A stretch of 64,000 nucleotides of DNA from JBBSBL01 sp038251325 (GTDB lineage Bacteria; Actinomycetota; Thermoleophilia; Solirubrobacterales; Solirubrobacteraceae): positions 1 through 64,000 of the forward strand of contig JBBSBL010000004.1 of assembly GCA_038251325.1 (NCBI GenBank). Direction: 5' to 3'. The notes beneath the pieces were generated by a model. It made no database searches. It was given only the letters and a program-made list of their open reading frames with translations, and had not been told where the DNA came from. Both the position numbers and the translations under genes were made by a program. Below are positions 16,055 to 25,089 of this stretch, one piece after another; position 1 is the stretch's first letter, and each line of letters starts with the position of its first letter.

Positions 16055-17298
16055 GCATCGGTGTGATCGGACTCGGATACGTCGGCGTCCCCTTGGCGGT
16101 CGCCTTCGCCGAAGCGGGCGAGGACGTCGTCGGCGTGGACGTCGACACCCGCACGGTGACGGCTCTGCGCGAGGGGATCTCCCACGTCGAGGACGTGAGC
16201 TCCGAGCGGCTCGCCGGCCTGCTCGACCGCTTCCATCCGACCACGCGCTACGCCGACCTCGCGCGAGTCGACGCGATCCTCGTCTGCGTCCCGACCCCGC
16301 TGACGCCCAACCGCGAGCCCGACCTCGGGCCGCTGCTGGCCTCGACCCGGTCGCTGGCCGACGTGCTCCAGGCCGACCAGCTCGTCGTGCTGGAGTCCAC
16401 GACGTACCCCGGCACCACGCGCGAGCGGCTCGTGCCGCTGCTGGAGGAGTCGGGGATGACGGCCGGCACCGACTTCCACGTCGCCTTCTCGCCCGAGCGC
16501 GTGGACCCCGGCCGCACCGACCACACGATGCGCACGACGCCGAAGGTCGTCGGCGGGCTCACCGATGCCTGCGCCGAGCGGGCGGCGGCCCTCTACGGGA
16601 TGATCTGCGACACCGTCGTCCCCGTGTCCTCTCCCGAGGCCGCGGAGCTCACCAAGCTGCTGGAGAACATCTTCCGCTCGGTGAACATCGCGATGGTCAA
16701 CGAGCTGGCGATCCTCGCCGACCGGATGGGCATCGACATCTGGGAGGTCGTCGACGCCGCCGCGACGAAGCCCTACGGCTTCATGCGCTTCGACCCGGGG
16801 CCGGGCATGGGCGGCCACTGCCTGCCCGTCGATCCGTTCTACCTCTCCTGGCGCGCGCGGGAGTTCGACCTCGCCACCGAGTTCATCGAGCTGGCCGGCA
16901 AGATCAACCAGCAGATGCCCTACCACTGCCTCGAGCGGGTCGAGCGGACGCTGAACGACGTCGGGAAGGCGGTGCGCGACGCGCGCGTCCTCGTCCTCGG
17001 CGTCTCCTACAAGGCCGGGGTCGGCGACACGCGGGAATCGCCCGCGCTGAAGATCATGGACCTCCTGGCCGAGCGCGGCGCCGACCTCTCCTACCACGAT
17101 CCCCACGTGCCGGAGCTGCCCGGGCACGGGCTCGTCTCCGAGCCGCTGGAGGAGGCGGTCGCCCAGAGCGACCTCGTCCTGCTCGTGACCGCCCACCCGG
17201 GGATCGACCACGTCGCGATCGCCGAGTCGGCGCCGCTGCTGCTCGACCTGCGCGGCGTCACGCGCTCGGCGGCGGCGAAGAGCGCCGTGCGCCTGTGA
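16051..17298 (+). CDS. UDP-HexNAc 6-dehydrogenase (WecC/WbpA type)
   Basis: 415 residues. Rossmann start IGVIGLGYVGVPLAVAFA, SPERVDPGRTDH, central helix LTKLLENIFRSVNIAMVNE and catalytic cysteine C257 in GPGMGGHCLPVDPFYL; C-terminal VLGVSYKAGVGDTRESP. The NAD-dependent four-electron oxidation gives a UDP-sugar uronate. Substrate is UDP-GlcNAc if the cluster is WbpA-like, or UDP-ManNAc if WecBC-like; the following oxidoreductase and acyltransferase favour WbpA. ATG overlaps the ancestral epimerase stop; its own stop overlaps the next gene (GTGA). Confidence 0.92.
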   Translation: MSIGVIGLGYVGVPLAVAFAEAGEDVVGVDVDTRTVTALREGISHVEDVSSERLAGLLDRFHPTTRYADLARVDAILVCVPTPLTPNREPDLGPLLASTRSLADVLQADQLVVLESTTYPGTTRERLVPLLEESGMTAGTDFHVAFSPERVDPGRTDHTMRTTPKVVGGLTDACAERAAALYGMICDTVVPVSSPEAAELTKLLENIFRSVNIAMVNELAILADRMGIDIWEVVDAAATKPYGFMRFDPGPGMGGHCLPVDPFYLSWRAREFDLATEFIELAGKINQQMPYHCLERVERTLNDVGKAVRDARVLVLGVSYKAGVGDTRESPALKIMDLLAERGADLSYHDPHVPELPGHGLVSEPLEEAVAQSDLVLLVTAHPGIDHVAIAESAPLLLDLRGVTRSAAAKSAVRL

Positions 17299-18308
17299 GC
17301 GGCGGCCCGCTGCGGGTCGCCGTCGCCGGGCTCGGCTACTGGGGCCCCAACCTCGCCCGCAACCTCGCGGCGCTCGACGACGTCGAGGTCGCCTGGCTCG
17401 TGGACCCCGATCCGGAGCGGATCGGCCGGGCGTCGCACGACCATCCGGGTGCGCGCACCGCGCCGGACCTCGACGCGCCCCTCGCCGACGACGGCGTCGA
17501 GGCCGTCGTCCTCGCCACCCCGGTCGGCACCCACGCCGACCTCGCGGTGACGGTGCTGGAGGCGGGACGCCACTGCTTCGTGGAGAAGCCGCTGGCGCGG
17601 AGCGCTGCCGACGCCGAGCGGGCCGTGGCCGCCGCGCGCGACGCCGGCCGCGTGCTCATGGTCGGCCACCTGCTCGAATACCACCCGGGGGTGGAGAAGC
17701 TCGCCGACCTCGCGGCCTCCGGAGAGCTCGGCGAGATCCGCTACCTCTACGGCAACCGGCTGAACCTCGGCAAGGCCCGCGCCGAGGAGAACGCGCTGTG
17801 GAGCCTCGGCGCCCACGACGTCTCGGTCCTCCTGCATCTCGCCGGCGAGGAGCCCTCGGAGGTCTCGGCCCGCGGAGAGAGCTATCTGCGCCCGGGGGTG
17901 GAGGACGTCGTCTTCAGCTACCTGCGCTTCCCCTCGGGGCTCGCCGCCCACCTCCACCTCTCCTGGCTCGACCCCCACAAGGAGCGCCGCTTCACCGTCG
18001 TGGGCTCCCGGCGGATGGCGACCTTCGACGACATGCGCACGGAGGCCAAGGTCACCGTCTACGACAAGGGGCTGGACGAGGACGTGCGGTCCTGGGGCGA
18101 GTACGTCGCCCGCTCGGGCGACATCTGGTCGCCGCGGATCCCCGCCACCGAGCCGCTGCGCCTGGAGTGCGAGCACTTCGTGGTCTGCGTGCGGGAGGGG
18201 CGCGCGCCGCGCTCGGACGGCGAGAGCGGGCTGCGCGTGGTCCGCGTGCTCGAGCGCCTGCAGGCGTCGCTGGACGCGTCGGCGCGGGAGGTCGGCGCCG
18301 GTGCCTGA
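17295..18308 (+). CDS. Gfo/Idh/MocA sugar oxidoreductase (WbpB-like)
   Basis: 337 residues from GTG 17295. NAD-binding AGLGYWGPNLARNL, conserved EKPLARSAADAERAV and the substrate-pocket region VGHLLEYHPGVEKL with NALWSLGAHDVSVLLHLAG. In the UDP-2,3-diacetamido-uronate pathway this family (WbpB) oxidises C3 of UDP-GlcNAc-uronate. Overlaps its neighbours by 4 bp upstream and 8 bp downstream, so it is clearly in one operon with them. Confidence 0.9.
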   Translation: MSGGPLRVAVAGLGYWGPNLARNLAALDDVEVAWLVDPDPERIGRASHDHPGARTAPDLDAPLADDGVEAVVLATPVGTHADLAVTVLEAGRHCFVEKPLARSAADAERAVAAARDAGRVLMVGHLLEYHPGVEKLADLAASGELGEIRYLYGNRLNLGKARAEENALWSLGAHDVSVLLHLAGEEPSEVSARGESYLRPGVEDVVFSYLRFPSGLAAHLHLSWLDPHKERRFTVVGSRRMATFDDMRTEAKVTVYDKGLDEDVRSWGEYVARSGDIWSPRIPATEPLRLECEHFVVCVREGRAPRSDGESGLRVVRVLERLQASLDASAREVGAGA

Positions 18309-19014
18309 GCCCGACGCTCGGATCCATCCGGCCGCGGCGATCGAGGACGGCGCCGTCCTCGGGGCCGGGTGCGCCGTCGGCGCCGGGGCCGTGATCCGCG
18401 CCGGGACGGTCGTCGGCGAGGGTGTGGTCATCGAGGAGGGCGCGCTGCTGGGCAAGCCGCCCCGCCTCGCTGCGCACTCGGCGGCGGGCGGGTCCGTGGC
18501 GGAGCCGCTCGTGGTCGGGGCGGGCGCCGCGATCTGCGCCGGCGCCGTGGTGTTCGCGGGCGCCACGCTCGAGGAGGGGGTCATCGTCGGCGACCAGGCC
18601 TACGTGCGCGAGCGCTGCCAGGTCGGGGCCGGCAGCGTGATCGGCCGGGGCTCGGGGCTCGACAACGACGTCGTGCTCGGCGCGCGCGTGAGCATCCAGA
18701 CGATGGTCTACGTCACCGCGCACACGGTCGCGGAGGACGACGTCTTCCTCGCCCCCGGCGTGGTGACGACGAACGACCACAGCATGACCCGCCATCCGCG
18801 CGGCGAGCCGATCCGCGGGCCGGTGCTGCGGCGGGCGTGCCGCGTCGGCGGCGCGGCCGTGCTGCTGCCGGGCGTCGAGGTCGGCGAGGAGGCCTTCGTC
18901 GCGGCGGGGGCCGTGGTCACGCGCGACGTGCCGGCCCGCGCGCTGGTGATGGGCGTCCCCGCTCGGGAGGTCGGCCGCGTCTCGGAGGAGGACCTGCTCG
19001 AGCGCTGGCGGTGA
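18301..19014 (+). CDS. left-handed beta-helix acyltransferase (WbpD-like)
   Basis: 237 residues dominated by hexapeptide repeats (AAIEDGAVLGAGCAVGAGAV; GAAICAGAVVFAGATLEEGV; TNDHSMTRHPRGEP loop; VLLPGVEVGEEAFVAAGAVV). Such trimeric enzymes transfer acetyl from acetyl-CoA to sugar amines. GTG start overlaps the oxidoreductase. By synteny it would be the N-acetyltransferase step (WbpD) making a 2,3-diacetamido sugar; the required DegT-type aminotransferase is not in the window. Confidence 0.88.
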   Translation: MPEPDARIHPAAAIEDGAVLGAGCAVGAGAVIRAGTVVGEGVVIEEGALLGKPPRLAAHSAAGGSVAEPLVVGAGAAICAGAVVFAGATLEEGVIVGDQAYVRERCQVGAGSVIGRGSGLDNDVVLGARVSIQTMVYVTAHTVAEDDVFLAPGVVTTNDHSMTRHPRGEPIRGPVLRRACRVGGAAVLLPGVEVGEEAFVAAGAVVTRDVPARALVMGVPAREVGRVSEEDLLERWR

Positions 19015-19039
19015 GCCGGTCGGGGTGCGCCCGCGACCG

Positions 19040-20356
<1,317 letters not shown>

Positions 20357-20366
20357 GGCGCTGAGG

Positions 20367-20372
20367 AGTGTA
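20367..20372 (-). promoter_or_regulatory. -10 hexamer TACACT upstream of purA
   Basis: On the minus strand TACACT lies 10 nt before the purA ATG. It shares a 42-bp divergent gap with a second -10 serving the opposite gene. Confidence 0.45.
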
Positions 20373-20384
20373 GGGCGGGGCGGC

Positions 20385-20390
20385 TACCGT
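20385..20390 (+). promoter_or_regulatory. -10 hexamer TACCGT upstream of small divergent gene
   Basis: TACCGT lies 8 nt before the ATG at 20399. The two -10 elements are back-to-back, so the promoters of purA and this gene must overlap. Confidence 0.35.
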
Positions 20391-20398
20391 GGGAGGCC

Positions 20399-20752
20399 AT
20401 GGGCGCCGAGGACGACCCTCGCGCGAGTTCCGCGCAGGCTCGCGCCCCCGGGCGCGAGGTCAGCGTGCCCTGGAGCCTTGCTCAGAGGTCCGCTCGAGAC
20501 TCGGTCGAGCTGCACGTTGCGTTCGACGAGATGGAGTATCTGACGTCACCGCGTGTTGTGGTGGACGAAACCGCGGCTCGGCTAAAGATCTCGGTCGCCG
20601 CTTGGTGGGAGCCTCCTTCAGGTGGGTGGTTTGCGGAGACCTCAAGCGCGCAGCGCGTGGTGCGGCTCGATCGTCCGCTGGGCCGCCGACGGCTGGTCCA
20701 CGGGCCCACGGACTGGCCGATCCTGTGGAAGCCGGGCATGAGGCTCGACTGA
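20399..20752 (+). CDS. small conserved-looking hypothetical protein
   Basis: 117 residues. A low-complexity start of about 20 residues, then a regular beta-rich core: SVELHVAFDEMEYLTSPRVV, VDETAARLKISVAAWWEPP, GGWFAETSSAQRVVRLDRPL and GRRRLVHGPTDW. The alternating pattern and ordered motifs argue for a real protein. Codon use is less biased than in neighbouring genes (more A/T at third positions), possibly indicating recent acquisition. Function unknown; divergent from purA. Confidence 0.65.
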   Translation: MGAEDDPRASSAQARAPGREVSVPWSLAQRSARDSVELHVAFDEMEYLTSPRVVVDETAARLKISVAAWWEPPSGGWFAETSSAQRVVRLDRPLGRRRLVHGPTDWPILWKPGMRLD

Positions 20753-20798
20753 CGGCCGGTGGGCGGCGCCCGGGCCGGGCGACCGTCCGGGACCCCGT

Positions 20799-22187
20799 CT
20801 ACCCCGGCGTGACCGAGCGCGAGAGGTTCATGAACTTCGGGAACTCCTTGCGGAAGGCGAGCGTCACGTTCCCGAGCCCGCCGTTGCGGTGTTTGGCGAT
20901 GATCAGGTCGGCCTCGCCCTCGCGCTCGGACTCGTCGTCGTAGTACTCGTCGCGGTAGATGAAGATCACGAGGTCGGCGTCCTGCTCGATCTGGCCCGAC
21001 TCGCGAAGGTCGGAGAGGATCGGCCGCTTGTCGTTGCGCTGCTCCACCGCGCGCGAGAGCTGGGACAGGGCGATGACGGGGACCTCGAGCTCGTTGGCCA
21101 GAATCTTCAGCCCGCGGCTCATCTGGCCGACCTGCTCGACCCGGCTCTCGACCCGGTGGTCGGCCCGCATGAGCTGGAGGTAGTCGACGATGATCAGCCC
21201 GAGGCCTCCGTGGTCGCGGGCCTGTTGATGCAGGCGCCGCGCCTTCGCCCGTACCTCGAGGATCCCGACGTCCGAGGAGTCGTCGACGTAGAGCGGCGCC
21301 TCCGAGAGCCGGCTGCAGGCCTCGAGGATCTTCGGCCAGCGGTCCGCGGACACCCGGCCCTTGCGGAGCTGGTCGCCGGTGGTCCGCGACTGTGAGGCGA
21401 CGAAGCGCTGGGCCAGCTCGGCCTCGGACATCTCCAGCGAGAAGAGGGCGACGGCCGCGCCTTCCTTGAGCGAGGCGTTCTCCGCGATGTTGGTCACCAG
21501 CGCCGACTTCCCCATCGACGGCCGGGCGGCGATCACGATCAGATTTCCGGGCTGGAAGCCCCCGGTGATCTCGTCGAGCTGGCCGAAGCCCGAGGGGGTC
21601 CCGGTGATCGCCGTCCCCTCGCGGGAGAGGCGCTCGAGCTTGTCGAGCTCGTCGTGGAGGATGTCGTCCACGCGGCGGAAGTCCTTCTGGCGGTCGTCGT
21701 GGGCGACCTCGAGGATCGACCGTTCGGCGCGATCGACGAGATCGCGCGGCGCGCCGTCGCGGGCGAACACGCTCGACTGGATCTCGTAGGCCCGCGCGAG
21801 CAGGCGCCGCAGCAGGGCGTTCTCCCGGACGATGCCGGCGTAGTGCCGCGCGTTGCCCGCCGCCGGGGCGGCACCGGCGAGCGCCTCGACCGTCGCCTCG
21901 CCCCCCGCCTCCTCCAGGCGGTCGCTCTGGCGCAGGCGCTCCTTGACCGAGAGCGCGTCGACGGGCTCGCCGGCGTTGTGGAGCTCGAGCATCACGGCGT
22001 AGATCGCCGCGTGCTGAGGGCGGTAGAAGTCCTCGGCCAGGAGTCCCTCGCCGACGATGAGGCCGTACATCGCCCGGTCGGAGAGGAGGATCGCGCCGAG
22101 CACCGCCTGCTCGGCCTCGAGGTTGTGCGGGGGGACGATTCCGCGTTCGAGGCTGCGGAGCTCCTGGCTGACGGTGGGCGGCGGCAT
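20799..22187 (-). CDS. dnaB: replicative DNA helicase
   Basis: 462 residues, no intein. N-terminal domain (VPPHNLEAEQAVLGAILLSD), linker, and RecA-like C-terminal domain with Walker A ARPSMGKSALV, Walker B IIVDYLQLM, SQLSRAVEQRNDKRPILSDL and arginine finger region IFIYRDEYY. Hexameric 5'-3' helicase at the fork. Last gene of the rpsF-ssb-rpsR-rplI-dnaB block; a TAGACT 12 nt upstream suggests its own promoter. Confidence 0.98.
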   Translation of the reverse strand: MPPPTVSQELRSLERGIVPPHNLEAEQAVLGAILLSDRAMYGLIVGEGLLAEDFYRPQHAAIYAVMLELHNAGEPVDALSVKERLRQSDRLEEAGGEATVEALAGAAPAAGNARHYAGIVRENALLRRLLARAYEIQSSVFARDGAPRDLVDRAERSILEVAHDDRQKDFRRVDDILHDELDKLERLSREGTAITGTPSGFGQLDEITGGFQPGNLIVIAARPSMGKSALVTNIAENASLKEGAAVALFSLEMSEAELAQRFVASQSRTTGDQLRKGRVSADRWPKILEACSRLSEAPLYVDDSSDVGILEVRAKARRLHQQARDHGGLGLIIVDYLQLMRADHRVESRVEQVGQMSRGLKILANELEVPVIALSQLSRAVEQRNDKRPILSDLRESGQIEQDADLVIFIYRDEYYDDESEREGEADLIIAKHRNGGLGNVTLAFRKEFPKFMNLSRSVTPG

Positions 22188-22199
22188 CGGGGCGGGCGC

Positions 22200-22205
22200 A
22201 GTCTA
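22200..22205 (-). promoter_or_regulatory. -10 hexamer TAGACT upstream of dnaB
   Basis: Minus-strand TAGACT lies 12 nt before the dnaB ATG, so dnaB may be transcribed with almost no leader, separately from rplI. Confidence 0.4.
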
Positions 22206-22239
22206 GGGAGCGCCCGGTGACGCCCTGCGCGCGGACTGC

Positions 22240-22258
22240 GGAAAGAACGAAACTTTCC
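22240..22258. terminator. AT-rich hairpin between rplI and dnaB
   Basis: Perfect 6-bp stem GGAAAG / CTTTCC with a 7-nt loop, an unusually AT-rich spot here. Downstream of rplI in its direction of transcription; may be a weak terminator or RNA-processing hairpin. It lacks a following T-run. Confidence 0.35.
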
Positions 22259-22291
22259 TGCGGCGGCCGGACGGGGCGGCGACGGCGGGAG

Positions 22292-22744
22292 CTACGCCTG
22301 CTCGACGACCATGGTCTTCACGGAGGCGACGGCGCCGTCGGCGACCTCGACCTCGACCATGTGCGTGCCGATCGACTTGATCGGCTCGGCGAGCCGGACC
22401 TTGCGCTTGTCGATGCGGATCCCGCGCGCCTCGCGGATGGCGTCGGCCACGTCCTGGGCGGTGACCGAGCCGAACAGACGGCCGTCGTCGCCGGCCTGCT
22501 GGGCGATGGTCAGCACCGTGCGGCCGAGCAGGGCGGCGTTCTCCGACGCGCGCGAGGCGGCCTCCTCACGCGCGCGCTCCTGCGCCTCCATGCGCGCCCG
22601 CGCGGCATCGATCGCGCCCGGCGTGGCCGGTTGGGCGAGCTTTTGCGGGACGAGGAAGTTGCGCAGGTAGCCCTTCGAGACATCGACGACCGCCGCGCGC
22701 TCGCCGAGCGTTTCGACGTCTTGGAGGAGGATCGCCTGGGGCAC
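22292..22744 (-). CDS. rplI: 50S ribosomal protein L9
   Basis: 150 residues. N-terminal domain LLQDVETLGERAAVVDVSKGYLRNFLVP is the L9 signature, followed by the long connecting helix (Ala/Arg/Glu-rich, about 48-80) and the C-terminal rRNA-binding domain (GRLFGSVTAQDVADAI, KSIGTHMVEVEV). 8 bp after rpsR. Confidence 0.98.
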   Translation of the reverse strand: MPQAILLQDVETLGERAAVVDVSKGYLRNFLVPQKLAQPATPGAIDAARARMEAQERAREEAASRASENAALLGRTVLTIAQQAGDDGRLFGSVTAQDVADAIREARGIRIDKRKVRLAEPIKSIGTHMVEVEVADGAVASVKTMVVEQA

Positions 22745-22752
22745 GGCGGCGA

Positions 22753-23112
22753 TCAGCGATCGCGGTCGCGATCCCGGCCGCGACCCCGCTCCTCGCGGTC
22801 GTCCCGCTCGCCGCGCTCGCTGCGGGACCGACCCTCGAGATCGCGGTGGTCGGCGACATAGGGCAGCAGGGCCATTTCGCGCGCCCGCTTGACGGCCGTG
22901 GCGATCTGGCTCTGATGGCGGCGGCAGGCCCCGGTGATCCGCCGCGAGCGGATCTTGCCCTTCTCCGAGACGAAGCGGCGCAGGGCCGGGATGTCCCGCC
23001 AGTCGACGAGCTCGACCTTGTCCTTGCAGTACGGGCAGGACTTCCGCCGGCCGGAGCCGGGGCCGCCCTTCTTGTCACGCCGCCTGACCGGCCGCCTGCG
23101 TTGCTTCGCCAC
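22753..23112 (-). CDS. rpsR: 30S ribosomal protein S18, zinc-type with charged tail
   Basis: 119 residues; the S18 core (DWRDIPALRRFVSEKGKIRS, RRITGACRRHQSQI, KRAREMALLPYV) is preceded by a CPYCKDK knuckle, the zinc-binding C+ form. After the core there is a roughly 35-residue Arg/Asp/Glu tail (RSRSERGERDDREERGRGRD) not found in typical S18. Partner of S6 in the 30S platform. Confidence 0.97.
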   Translation of the reverse strand: MAKQRRRPVRRRDKKGGPGSGRRKSCPYCKDKVELVDWRDIPALRRFVSEKGKIRSRRITGACRRHQSQIATAVKRAREMALLPYVADHRDLEGRSRSERGERDDREERGRGRDRDRDR

Positions 23113-23133
23113 GTCTGCCTCTGATCCGGGTGT

Positions 23134-23595
23134 CTAGAACGGGATGTCGTCCTCTGCGCCCGCCGGTGCCGGCTTGAAGTCGCCGGTGTCGACCGGGATG
23201 TCGCTGCCGGAGCCGCGGCGGGCGGAGAAGTCTCCGCCGCCCCCGTTGGGCGCATCGTCGCGCCCGCCGAGGAACTGCACGGAGTCCGCGATGATATCGA
23301 CTGCCTGCCGCTTCTGCCCGTCCTTCTCCCACTCGCGCCACTCGAGGCGGCCGTCGAGGGCGACCGGGCGGCCCTTCGCGAGGAAGCGGGCGCAGTTCTC
23401 GCCCTGGGCGCCCCACACGGTGACGTCGAAGTAGTTGGGCTTGTCCTCCCACTCGCCGCTCGACTGGTTCTTGCGGCGGGTGTTGCAGGCGATCCGCAGG
23501 CTGCACACGGACAGCCCGCTCCCGGTCGAGCGCAGCTCCGGGTCGCGCGTGAGGTTCCCGGTCATCACGACCCGGTTGATGTTGGTGGCGGCCAC
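23134..23595 (-). CDS. ssb: single-stranded DNA-binding protein
   Basis: 153 residues. OB-fold N-terminal domain (INRVVMTGNLTRDPELRSTG, NYFDVTVWGAQGENCARFL, ALDGRLEWREW, IIADSVQFLGG), a Gly-rich linker and the acidic C-terminal tip EDDIPF that docks replication and repair partners. GTG start has a strong AAAGGAG 6 nt before it. Its own promoter and a dyad lie upstream (23622-23638), which is unusual within the rpsF-ssb-rpsR order. Confidence 0.97.
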   Translation of the reverse strand: MAATNINRVVMTGNLTRDPELRSTGSGLSVCSLRIACNTRRKNQSSGEWEDKPNYFDVTVWGAQGENCARFLAKGRPVALDGRLEWREWEKDGQKRQAVDIIADSVQFLGGRDDAPNGGGGDFSARRGSGSDIPVDTGDFKPAPAGAEDDIPF

Positions 23596-23621
23596 GAGGG
23601 CTCCTTTCGACGGCGGTGGAA

Positions 23622-23638
23622 ACTCGGTCCCGAGTCTA
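23622..23638 (-). promoter_or_regulatory. ssb promoter -10 overlapped by a perfect dyad
   Basis: On the minus strand, TAGACT (23633-23638) is a likely -10 with about 30 nt of leader and an AAAGGAG ribosome-binding site. The 14-bp palindrome ACTCGGGACCGAGT (23622-23635) overlaps its downstream half and the start point, where a repressor would act. It does not match the actinobacterial LexA box (GAAC-N4-GTTC). Confidence 0.45.
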
Positions 23639-23727
23639 GATCGGGGCGCCCACGGATCCCCGGCGCGTGCCCGCTCCCTCCGCGAAATCGTCGCGAGGGC
23701 GTGACGGTTGCGGGCGGGCGCGCGCGG

Positions 23728-24339
23728 CTATGCCGCGGGCTCGGCACCCGGGGCGGGCTCGGCCGGAGCCTCGGCATCGGGCGCTTCGGCGGCAGCGGCC
23801 TCGGCGGCGGGCTCCTCTGCCTCGGCGGGCGCCGCGGCCTCGGGGGTGGCAGGGGCCTCAGGCGCCGGCTCCGGGGGGCCGGAGGACTCAGCGGCGTCGG
23901 GCGCCGACTCCGCGGGAGCGGGCGGCTGGGCGGGGGCCGGCGCCTCGGCGGCCGGCTCGGCGGCGGCGGTGGCCGGAGCCTCGGCCGCCGCGGGGGGCGT
24001 CGCGGGGGCGGCCACCGGCCGCGGGCCTTCGGGAAGCTCGACGCCCGGCACCGAGTGCGTGACCCGCGCTCGCAGGACCCCGTCGGTGATCCGCAGCTGG
24101 CGGGTGAGGGTCTGGGGCAGTTCGACCGGCCCGGTGAACTCCACGAGGCGGTACTCGCCCCGCGCCTCGTGCTCGATGTCGAACGCGAGCGGGCGGTCGC
24201 CCCACTCGCGGTCGGCGACGACCTGGCCGCCGCCGGCGGTGATCAGCGCGTCGGCGTCCGTCCGGATCTTCGCCCGGCGCGCGTCGTCCGCCGCCGAGGA
24301 GATGACGAGCATGAGGTCGTAGGTGCGAGTGTCGGCCAT
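23728..24339 (-). CDS. rpsF: 30S ribosomal protein S6 with long Ala/Pro/Glu tail
   Basis: 203 residues, double the normal length. Residues 1-97 are S6 (TRTYDLMLVISSAADDARRA, WGDRPLAFDIEHEARGEYRL, LRITDGVLRARV). Residues from about 105 to 203 are a low-complexity Ala/Pro/Glu segment (EAPAPAQPPAPAESAPDAAE and similar), a disordered, acidic tail. ATG at 24339 chosen by family; first gene of the rpsF-ssb-rpsR-rplI block. Confidence 0.96.
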   Translation of the reverse strand: MADTRTYDLMLVISSAADDARRAKIRTDADALITAGGGQVVADREWGDRPLAFDIEHEARGEYRLVEFTGPVELPQTLTRQLRITDGVLRARVTHSVPGVELPEGPRPVAAPATPPAAAEAPATAAAEPAAEAPAPAQPPAPAESAPDAAESSGPPEPAPEAPATPEAAAPAEAEEPAAEAAAAEAPDAEAPAEPAPGAEPAA

Positions 24340-24392
24340 GGTGCCTCGCCGGGGCCGCGACAGAGTTCGCGCGCGACCGCCGGGAAGGGCCG

Positions 24393-24398
24393 ATCCTA
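24393..24398 (-). promoter_or_regulatory. -10 hexamer TAGGAT upstream of rpsF
   Basis: Minus-strand TAGGAT would give a leader of roughly 45 nt before rpsF. That leader can fold a 7-bp stem (GGTCGCG with CGCGGCC, one G-U pair) followed by CCGG; S6:S18 autoregulatory hairpins are known in this position in other bacteria, so this is a candidate. Confidence 0.35.
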
Positions 24399-24487
24399 CC
24401 AGCGGCCCGGCGCGCGGGCGCCGCGGGGCGGCGGCGGGGGAGGGTCGACCGGGGCGAGAACGCACGTCCGCTCGGCTAGGGAGCAGC

Positions 24488-24991
24488 GTGCCCGACGAGC
24501 CGCCCCGACCGCTCCCCGAGCTCTTGGCACGAGTGCGTTGGGGGAACGTCGCGCGCGCGGGGGCCCTCCTCGCGGGCCTCGCGCTCGTGGCGCTCTGGCC
24601 ACGCCTGGGCGGCGACGGGCCGCCGCTGCCGCGGCCCGCGCCGGTGGCGCCGGCCGTGCCGGCGCCACCGGCGACGACCGCCGATGGCGCGGCAAGCGTC
24701 CCGCGTGGTTCCGCGCCGCCGGAGTCGGGCTCGACGGCGGCATCGAGGCGGGGATCCTCCGCGGTCGGGGTTTCCCGCCGGCGCCGGCAGGCGCGCGTGT
24801 CCACGGGGCCGCGACGGCACGGGCACCGAAAGGGACGCGGTCGTCGCCACCTGCGCCATCGGGGCCGGGACCGGACGGTGCGACCCGCGCCCACCGTCGT
24901 GACGCCCACGGCGCCCGTCGCGCCCGCGCCCCCGCCGGGCAGCGGCTGGTCGCCCGTCGCGCCCGCGCCCAACGGGGAGTTCCAGCCGTAG
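24488..24991 (+). CDS. single-pass membrane protein with basic Pro-rich tail
   Basis: 167 residues from GTG 24488. After LPELLARVRWGNVARAG there is one hydrophobic helix (ALLAGLALVALWPRLGG), then a Pro/Ala region, an extremely Arg/His-rich stretch (RRHGHRKGRGRRHLRHRGRD) and a Pro-rich end. No family recognised. Reading frames on the opposite strand here lack any membrane or domain pattern, so this one is preferred, with moderate certainty. The following gap 24992-25089 shows nothing. Confidence 0.5.
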   Translation: MPDEPPRPLPELLARVRWGNVARAGALLAGLALVALWPRLGGDGPPLPRPAPVAPAVPAPPATTADGAASVPRGSAPPESGSTAASRRGSSAVGVSRRRRQARVSTGPRRHGHRKGRGRRHLRHRGRDRTVRPAPTVVTPTAPVAPAPPPGSGWSPVAPAPNGEFQP

Positions 24992-25089
24992 CCGGCCGCA
25001 TCGCGTCCCGGCCTATGCTCGTCCTGCGACCACAGGGCCGGACACGTCGTCGTTCACTGGACCCGCGGCCCGCCGCCCGCCCGCCGCCC

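Noticed and set aside
24396..25001. Minus-strand open frame overlapping the small membrane-protein gene
   Set aside because: Arg/Ala/Pro-rich translation with no hydrophobic or conserved segment, and no plausible start context.
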